NCBI GenBank assembly: GCA_019416425.1
Contig: DXXK01000089.1
Location: forward strand, 1-29,412
DNA length: 29,412 nucleotides
Reading direction: 5' to 3'
Source of the DNA: Bacteroidales bacterium
GTDB taxonomy: Bacteria; Bacteroidota; Bacteroidia; Bacteroidales; Muribaculaceae
Shown: in pieces, positions 24,147 to 29,412 of the stretch
Numbering within the stretch: position 1 is the first letter of the stretch
Layout: the number at the start of each line of letters is the position of its first letter
The notes under the pieces: generated by a model
What the model was told of the DNA's origin: nothing
What the model saw: the letters and a program-made list of their open reading frames with translations, nothing else
Database searches by the model: none
Translations under genes and position numbers: made by a program

Positions 24147-24220
24147 TGATCCGGCTGCGACTCGAACGCAGGACCGTCTGCTTAGAAGGCAGATGCTCTA
24201 TCCAGCTGAGCTACCGGACC
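24147..24220 (-). tRNA. tRNA-Arg (anticodon TCT)
   Basis: The minus strand folds as a cloverleaf: acceptor GGTCCGG with CCGGATC (one G-U), D-arm GCTC AGCTGGATA GAGC, anticodon stem TCTGC / GCAGA with loop CTTCTAA (anticodon TCT, reads AGA/AGG), T-arm CTGCG TTCGAGT CGCAG and discriminator A. The CCA end is not encoded (the next bases are CCC). It is transcribed from the promoter at 24279-24309. Confidence 0.93.
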
Positions 24221-24278
24221 CCGTATGGTATGGAAGACGCGAAACACGCGGTCGTGTCAATACATACCTTTCAGACTG

Positions 24279-24309
24279 CAAAGTTAATCATTTATGGGCG
24301 GATTGCAAA
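24279..24309 (-). promoter_or_regulatory. Promoter of tRNA-Arg
   Basis: On the minus strand: TTTG (24309-24306), 19-base spacer, TAACTTTG (24286-24279), an exact consensus about 60 bases before the tRNA 5' end. Confidence 0.8.
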
Positions 24310-24350
24310 AAGGTTGAGGCGAAATTATAGCTTTTTTCAAATAAATTCAA

Positions 24351-24358
24351 TAACTTTG
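24351..24358 (+). promoter_or_regulatory. -7 element for ridA
   Basis: TAACTTTG is an exact -7 match, with only a T-run (24332-24337) at the -33 position. Downstream, TGCGC-GAA-GCGCA at 24365-24377 forms a small hairpin near the predicted start. The ATG of ridA is at 24474, giving a leader of about 110 bases. Confidence 0.55.
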
Positions 24359-24473
24359 CAGTTGATGCGCGAAGCGCAATGCGTAATTCAATGCGCAATG
24401 AAAGCTACGCAATGGCTTACAATGAATAACCATATACCGGAAAACCAATATAAACCATTAAATCAATAGGAAC

Positions 24474-24848
24474 ATGAAGAAACAGATCGCAAGCGAGAAA
24501 GCACCGGCCGCCATCGGTCCCTACAGCCAGGGCATCGAGGCCAACGGATTCGTATATTGTTCGGGCCAGCTGCCCATCGACGTGGCAACTGGAACCATGC
24601 CTGAAGGCATCAAGGAGCAGACACGCGTGTCGCTGGAGAACGTCAAGGCCGTTCTGGAGGCCGCTGGCCTGACCCTGGACAACGTGGTCAAGACCACGGT
24701 CTATCTGGCCGACATGTCGCTGTTCGGCCCGATGAACGAGGTCTACGGCGAGACGTTCAAGGCTCCCTACCCGGCCCGCTCGGCATACGCTGTGAAGGAA
24801 CTTCCCAAACAAGCATTGGTGGAGATCGAGGTTATCGCCGCCAAGTAA
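24474..24848 (+). CDS. ridA: RidA family enamine/imine deaminase
   Basis: The full-length protein is 124 residues and starts MKKQIASEKAPAAIGPYSQG. RidA marks are all present: the GPYSQ loop, CSGQLPID, TRVSLENVKAVLEAAGL, then KTTVYLADMSLFGPMNEVY and the ligand-binding YPARSAYAVKELPKQALVEI with the conserved Arg (R102). The enzyme hydrolyses reactive 2-aminoacrylate-type enamines released by PLP enzymes, in the cytoplasm, as a trimer. The gene stands alone between a promoter and a long perfect hairpin. The AT-rich spacer upstream contains short tandem-like words (AATGCGTAATTCAATGCGCA) typical of Bacteroidales intergenic DNA. Confidence 0.95.
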   Translation: MKKQIASEKAPAAIGPYSQGIEANGFVYCSGQLPIDVATGTMPEGIKEQTRVSLENVKAVLEAAGLTLDNVVKTTVYLADMSLFGPMNEVYGETFKAPYPARSAYAVKELPKQALVEIEVIAAK

Positions 24849-24884
24849 ATCCCGATTTGAACCAACCGCCAACTGACGGGTTTT

Positions 24885-24930
24885 AATAAGTAGACAACAT
24901 GGCTGCTGACAGCCATGTTGTCTACTTATT
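24885..24930. terminator. 21-bp perfect hairpin between ridA and the MFS gene
   Basis: AATAAGTAGACAACATGGCT(G) pairs perfectly over 21 bases with its complement around the loop CTGA; T/A-rich flanks follow on both sides. It is 36 bases after the ridA stop and 15 bases before the MFS ATG, so it may terminate ridA transcripts and also control readthrough to the transporter. Confidence 0.75.
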
Positions 24931-24945
24931 TTAAAATCCGTTACT

Positions 24946-26259
24946 ATGTCTGACACAAGCCAGGATAATAAGTCCACGAAGCCGACCTCAAGCGCCACGG
25001 CAGGAAATACACAGAATGCGCAACCGGATCTGAGACCGGCCGCCACCGATAAGCATTACTATTGGTTCTTAGTGGTATATTTGGTGCTGCTCAGCGCATT
25101 GGGATCGTTCGTCAACGATATGTACTCGCCCTCGCTTCCGGCCATGGCCAGGTTCTTCCATGTCTCGGCATCGACCTCGCAATTGGGCCTGACCATGGGT
25201 ATGATTGGCCTGGGACTGGGTCAGTTGCTGTTAGGTCCCATATCCGACCATTACGGCCGAAAGCCTGTGCTGATAGCCTCGCTGGCGGTATTCATCGTCG
25301 GAGCAGTGGTGTCGGTGTTCTCGCCGAGCATGACATTCTTCCTGTGCTGCCGTTTCGTGCAGGGCTTAGGAGCCTCGGGCGGTTACTTTCTGGCACGCAC
25401 CATACCGGCCGACATATACCAGGGTCGTCAGTTAGCGCAGTTCATGGCGTTGGTTGGCGCGGTCAACGGTTTGGCGCCGGCCTCGGCGCCTGTGCTGGGC
25501 GGTATCGTAGCCGATGCCTTCAGCTGGAAGGGAGTGTTCGTGGTGCTTGCGATATTCGCCGCCATCGTGCTGGCCATCGCTCCGAAGCTCAAGGAATCAC
25601 TCTATCCCCAGGACCGAACCAAGGCACCATGGTACAAGACTCTCCCAGGGTACATCACATTGATGAGGAACAAGCCATTCATGATTCATGTCAGCCTGAA
25701 GGCATTCGCACTCGGATTGCTGTTCGCATATATTTCCTCCGCTCCGTTTATTCTGGAAGAGCAATATGGATTCTCCCAAACCAGGTACGGGATTATCATA
25801 GGATTGAACGCCATAGCCGTGGCGTCGGGATCGATGCTGGCGTTGAAATTCCATCCCTTCAAGAAAGCGGTACCGGTTGCAGCGCTGATACTGCTGCCGG
25901 CGGTTGGTTTCGGAGCGTATGCCCTGTGGCGTATACATAGTTTCGTCATTTTTGAGATCTGCGCGGTGGTGATGCTCTTCGCTCAGGGCATGATATTCAG
26001 CGTATCCAATACGCTGGCCATGAACGAGGGCCGCAAGCAGGCCGGGGAGGCCTCGGCGCTGTTAGGCGTAGCCGGATATGTGGTCGGAGCGGTGGTGGCA
26101 CCGTTGGCCGGTATCGGCAATGTACTGCACAGTACGGCCATAGTCTTCCTTTGTCTGTTGGTCGGAATCCTGTTGTTCTCCTGGTTTACCTATAGGCTGG
26201 CGCCGGACCTGGAGCCGACATCGAAGGCCAACTCATCGACCGGCTCCAAGTCTAATTGA
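24946..26259 (+). CDS. MFS drug-resistance transporter, Bcr/CflA type
   Basis: 437 residues with twelve likely transmembrane helices. A hydrophilic 35-residue N-terminal tail precedes TM1. The Bcr/CflA signature FVNDMYSPSLPAMARFF, with an Asp in TM1, is present, then the MFS loop motif GPISDHYGRKPVLIASL, FVQGLGASGGYFLARTIPAD in TM4 and GLAPASAPVLGGIVADAFSW in TM5. The family exports drugs or small metabolites by proton antiport across the inner membrane. The C-terminal tail is Ser/Lys-rich and overlaps the end of the MATE gene by eight bases. A 21-bp hairpin lies just upstream. The substrate cannot be predicted from sequence alone. Confidence 0.92.
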   Translation: MSDTSQDNKSTKPTSSATAGNTQNAQPDLRPAATDKHYYWFLVVYLVLLSALGSFVNDMYSPSLPAMARFFHVSASTSQLGLTMGMIGLGLGQLLLGPISDHYGRKPVLIASLAVFIVGAVVSVFSPSMTFFLCCRFVQGLGASGGYFLARTIPADIYQGRQLAQFMALVGAVNGLAPASAPVLGGIVADAFSWKGVFVVLAIFAAIVLAIAPKLKESLYPQDRTKAPWYKTLPGYITLMRNKPFMIHVSLKAFALGLLFAYISSAPFILEEQYGFSQTRYGIIIGLNAIAVASGSMLALKFHPFKKAVPVAALILLPAVGFGAYALWRIHSFVIFEICAVVMLFAQGMIFSVSNTLAMNEGRKQAGEASALLGVAGYVVGAVVAPLAGIGNVLHSTAIVFLCLLVGILLFSWFTYRLAPDLEPTSKANSSTGSKSN

Positions 26260-27610
26260 ACCTGATGCGTCGGAAAATGACAATAGACATGACGCAAGCC
26301 GTCAGTAAGGCGATGTTGAAGCTCCAGTAGGCGCCGATGTTGCCGCCGTCGAATCCCACAGCGAAGAGGAACAGGAACGGTATGCCTACAAGGATGTAGC
26401 TGACCAGCGAGATCCAGAACAGGGGCTTGACCTGTCCGGTACCTCGGATTGCGTTGCAGAATGTCATCTGCAAGGCATCGAAGTACTGGTAAACCATCAA
26501 CGGGATAATCAAGGTCAGGGCACTTGCCACCACAGCGGGTCCCTTGGCGGCTTCCTCGCCAGTGTTGATGAAGAGGTTGACCAACTGCGGCCCGAATGTC
26601 AGGAACACCACGGAAGCCACCGTTGCCAGAATCAGATTGATATGCATACCGGCACGCGCCACGGCTCCTGCGCCGGCCTCATTGCGCTGTCCTGCATAGA
26701 ACGCCACGCGGATGGCCACGGCAGTCGTGAAGCTCATATAGACCATGAATCCCAGCTGCCCGATGGTGTTGACCACCTGGTAGGCCGCTAACTGTACGGC
26801 TCCGTACCATCCGATCACCACACCGCTCACTGCCCAGAGCCCGCACTCAAATCCACTCTGCAGCATCAGCGGCCAGGAGGTGCGCCACACGTCCAGACGC
26901 TCGCGCGACATCATCACGGCCTTACGGAAGCCCTCGCGGTAGTCATGGTAGCGTTTCCGAGTCCAGAAGCAGACCAGAATGGTCACGGCGCTCAGGATAC
27001 GCGCTGCCACCGTTGATATGCCGGCGCCTAACAGTCCCAATTCCGGGAATATCCAGACGCCGTAGATCAGAAGCCAGTTGCCCAGGATGTTGAACAGGAT
27101 GCAGAACACCGTGACCCACATGGGGAGCGATGGATTCTCGATGCCGTTGCACATCTGCATGATGACGTTATAGACAGTCATGGAGAGCGGAACCATCAGA
27201 AGCACCAGGTAGTATGAGCGGATCTCAGGCAACAGTTCCTCAGGCTGCCCGAAATAACCGAGCAGGAAATAGACTGCTCCCTCGATGGCGGTGAAGACCG
27301 TGGCCACAAGCAGGTTTACCTGCATGGCGCTGCGTGTTATGCGTCCGGCTTCCAGCCGGTTGCCCTGCGCGTACAACGCTCCGACCAGCGGCGTGACGCC
27401 GCCCGACAGCCCCATCAGCATGACGTTCGGCACCAGGAACAGACTGTTGACGAACGCGGCCGCGGCCAGCGCGTTCACACTGTAATGTCCTACCATTATC
27501 GTATCGCTGAACGCCAGCAGTATCACGCTGAGCTGGGTCACCATTATGGGGCCACCCAACTGCAGCAGTTTGCGGTACTCGTCGCGGTATTTGTTCCACA
27601 GTCCCTTCAT
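26252..27610 (-). CDS. MATE family multidrug/toxin efflux transporter
   Basis: 452 residues with twelve predicted membrane segments arranged as two MATE halves. The N-half has GGPIMVTQLSVILLAFSDTI and VNALAAAAFVNSLFLVPNV, with the MLMGLSGGVTPLVGALYAQG motif; the C-half repeats it (MLQSGFECGLWAVSGVVIGW, VNTIGQLGFMVYMSFTTAVA). The order and length match the NorM/DinF-like members. MATE proteins export cationic drugs or metabolites using Na+ or H+ gradients. It is convergent with the MFS exporter. The 240-base space to the divergent tolC-like gene shows no full consensus promoter. Confidence 0.93.
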   Translation of the reverse strand: MKGLWNKYRDEYRKLLQLGGPIMVTQLSVILLAFSDTIMVGHYSVNALAAAAFVNSLFLVPNVMLMGLSGGVTPLVGALYAQGNRLEAGRITRSAMQVNLLVATVFTAIEGAVYFLLGYFGQPEELLPEIRSYYLVLLMVPLSMTVYNVIMQMCNGIENPSLPMWVTVFCILFNILGNWLLIYGVWIFPELGLLGAGISTVAARILSAVTILVCFWTRKRYHDYREGFRKAVMMSRERLDVWRTSWPLMLQSGFECGLWAVSGVVIGWYGAVQLAAYQVVNTIGQLGFMVYMSFTTAVAIRVAFYAGQRNEAGAGAVARAGMHINLILATVASVVFLTFGPQLVNLFINTGEEAAKGPAVVASALTLIIPLMVYQYFDALQMTFCNAIRGTGQVKPLFWISLVSYILVGIPFLFLFAVGFDGGNIGAYWSFNIALLTACVMSIVIFRRIRFN

Positions 27611-27850
27611 GTCTTTATCGTAACTTACTTAGTAACGGCGTATGGATAATAATATTGGGATATGTGATCAATGCGTCAATTGGGACAATTGTTGGTCAAA
27701 ATGGGATATTTGCAGACGCGAGCCGTCAGTATGGAAATATTTTTGCGTTAATAGTAATACCGATAATGCGGAATTTTTGTTAGCATTATTAAGATGACCA
27801 TTACGAATCGAATGGCATCTTCGAAAGACTGTATCAAAGACTGAACGTAT

Positions 27851-29296
27851 ATGACCCATATCATCCGCACCACGATAGCGACAATAAGTTTAGTGCTGAC
27901 GACCGTAGGAGTCGCCGGCGCCGATGTCGTGTCGCTGGATTCCTGCCGGAGTCTGGCGTTACGCAACAACAAGACGATTGCAATAGCCGAGGAGACCGTC
28001 ACCGGCACCAAGCTGGACCGCAAGGCGGCCCAGGCGGCCTATCTGCCCGGTATTGATTTCAGCGCCACATACCTGTACAACCAGCGCAAGATCAACCTGC
28101 TGGGCGAGGACGCCAAGCTTCCGACAATGTCGTTCAACCCCGGCACGGGCAAGTTCGACTGGAACATCCTGACGGATCCCCAGGGTAACCCCATCCTGAA
28201 TCCGGACGGAGGAGGTTACATACCCACCGAGGTCGCCGTGATACCCAAGGATGCGCTGAGCTTCGACACGCACAATGTATTCGCAGGAGCGGTGACGCTG
28301 ACACAGCCCGTGTTCATGGGCGGTACTATCAAGGCTCTGAACGACATTGCTAAATATGCCGAGTCGGCCGCCGTTGCCGGCCGCAACGCATTGGTGCAGC
28401 AGATCACTTACCAGACCGACGAGTCCTACTGGCTGGTGGTATCGCTCAAGGCCAAGAAGCGTCTGGCCGAGAGTTTCGTGGAGCTGGTCGACACACTGAA
28501 GAGCAATGTCGACGCCCTGTACGCCGAGGGTATGGCCACGCGCAGCGACGTGCTGACGGTTGACGTGAAGCTGAACGAGGCGCGGATCATGCTGACCAAG
28601 GTGGAGAACGGCCTGACGCTGGCACGCATGAACCTGGCGCAGGTATGCGGTCTGCCGGCCGACACGCAGATGACGCTTGAGGACGAGGACATGAAGGACA
28701 TCGGAGGCACCAAGGCTCCGGCCTATACGTACGAGATGGCCGATGTCTTCGCGCACCGTCAGGACCTGGAGGCCCTGCGCCAGGGCGTCAACGTGCTTAA
28801 GGGCCGCGAGCGTCTGGTTATGGGCTCGATGCTCCCCAAGATCGGAGTGTTCGGAGCGTATAACTTCTCCACGCCGAACCTGAACAACGGGTTCAGCAAA
28901 AAGGTTGGCGGCGGATTCACTGTCGGCGCGGCCCTGACGATACCCATCTGGCACTGGGGAGGCAACTACAACCATTACAAGGCGGCCCAGAGCGCCACGC
29001 GCGCGCAGAAGCTGATGCTGGAGGATATGGAGCAGAAGGTGGAGCTGCAGGTGTCGCAGGCCAAGTTCAAGTTCCAGGAGGCGTTCAAGACCTACGATAT
29101 GACCAAGGCCAATATGCGCAGTGCGGAGCTTAACCTGGACAACGCCCGCACGGCCTTCAAGGAGGGCGTCATGACCACCAACGACGTGATTCTGGCGCAG
29201 ACAGGCTGGCTGCAGGCCAATTCCGAGAACATCGACGCCATGATCGGCATCCGTCTCTGCGAGGTCTACCTATCCAAGGTACTGGGCACTCTTTGA
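27851..29296 (+). CDS. TolC family outer-membrane efflux protein
   Basis: 481 residues with a signal peptide (IIRTTIATISLVLTTVGVAG). The OEP/TolC pattern repeats twice: the first half has SLDSCRSLALRNNKTIAIAE, AAQAAYLPGIDFSATYLYNQ, then the periplasmic helical part LKSNVDALYAEGMATRSDVL. The second half has VLKGRERLVMGSMLPKIGVF, GAYNF and LDNARTAFKEGVMTTNDVIL. Such proteins form trimeric outer-membrane channels for RND- or ABC-type pumps. The protein is probably the first gene of an efflux operon that continues right of the window with a membrane-fusion protein and pump, which is inference from the usual gene order. Confidence 0.92.
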   Translation: MTHIIRTTIATISLVLTTVGVAGADVVSLDSCRSLALRNNKTIAIAEETVTGTKLDRKAAQAAYLPGIDFSATYLYNQRKINLLGEDAKLPTMSFNPGTGKFDWNILTDPQGNPILNPDGGGYIPTEVAVIPKDALSFDTHNVFAGAVTLTQPVFMGGTIKALNDIAKYAESAAVAGRNALVQQITYQTDESYWLVVSLKAKKRLAESFVELVDTLKSNVDALYAEGMATRSDVLTVDVKLNEARIMLTKVENGLTLARMNLAQVCGLPADTQMTLEDEDMKDIGGTKAPAYTYEMADVFAHRQDLEALRQGVNVLKGRERLVMGSMLPKIGVFGAYNFSTPNLNNGFSKKVGGGFTVGAALTIPIWHWGGNYNHYKAAQSATRAQKLMLEDMEQKVELQVSQAKFKFQEAFKTYDMTKANMRSAELNLDNARTAFKEGVMTTNDVILAQTGWLQANSENIDAMIGIRLCEVYLSKVLGTL

Positions 29297-29318
29297 AGTT
29301 GTCTAAACTAATTTACGT

Positions 29319-29393
29319 TTAATAAAGAATCTGAAGATGTGTAAACTTTATGGCAACCTTTAGCTCGGCGACCATGGAGCCAATCTTTATTAA
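29319..29393 (+). other. Inverted repeat in the right-end spacer
   Basis: TTAATAAAGA (29319-29328) and TCTTTATTAA (29384-29393) form a perfect 10-bp inverted repeat 55 bases apart, 22 bases after the TolC stop. It contains a seven-codon frame from ATG 29338. It may be a terminator or a leader of the next gene; the sequence ends at 29412. Confidence 0.35.
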
Positions 29394-29412
29394 TCTTTTG
29401 GGTGTATTTATC

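Noticed and set aside
24147..24220. Integration scar at the tRNA-Arg 3' end
   Set aside because: No duplicated tRNA 3' fragment was found in the window and no integrase gene is present.
12454..27634. Shared 11-mer CTTACTTAGTA at 12454 and 27624 as a common operator
   Set aside because: An 11-base match between two places is expected by chance many times in a window this size, and the second site is not palindromic.

Overview
The window looks like a chromosome segment of a gut Bacteroidales species, possibly Muribaculaceae. Several intergenic regions carry the Bacteroidota promoter form (TTTG or TTGG, 19-20 bases, then TAnnTTTG), and start codons lack clear Shine-Dalgarno sequences. Secreted glycan-degrading enzymes of polysaccharide-utilisation type occupy the left end. 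The family-level placement is inference; there is no rRNA or marker gene to settle it.

Layout. (1) 1-7173: a glycan-degradation block with a GH95 fucosidase-type enzyme (minus, cut by the window edge), divergent from a sialate-O-acetylesterase-like gene and a GH92-like gene with an F5/8C domain; no susC/susD lies inside the window. (2) 7244-9505: a compact four-gene operon (acidic 60-aa protein, DUF1963, unknown, Sel1-like) from a clear promoter, convergent with a nitroreductase. (3) 10454-12264: a lipoprotein and an unrecognised protein. (4) 12304-14222: an AT-rich RiPP-like locus with tandem promoters, a long structured leader, a 37-aa Cys-rich candidate precursor that is not among the longer ORFs, and a radical SAM/SPASM maturase with an N-terminal RRE-like region, interrupted by one in-frame TAG. 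(5) 14486-23831: a mosaic accessory or defence-like region. It holds a 34-codon remnant of an HNH gene, a zinc-ribbon protein, an unknown protein, a two-gene module (a 517-aa unknown and a coiled-coil protein with a C-terminal membrane anchor), an EcoRI-type adenine methyltransferase next to a DUF262-HNH protein, and a DUF4062 protein with nine TPR repeats. Three copies of a GC-rich dispersed repeat punctuate it. (6) 24073-29412: conserved housekeeping DNA with tRNA-Arg(UCU), ridA, a Bcr/CflA-type MFS exporter, a MATE exporter, and a TolC-type outer-membrane efflux protein that probably begins an efflux operon continuing beyond the window.

The most interesting points are the overlooked Cys-rich peptide plus RRE-radical SAM pair with its structured leader and amber codon, the EcoRI-type methylase paired with a GmrSD-like DUF262-HNH protein, and the duplicated 3' end of that HNH gene, which gives direct repeats bounding about 6.9 kb. 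No CRISPR array, integrase, transposase or rRNA was seen.
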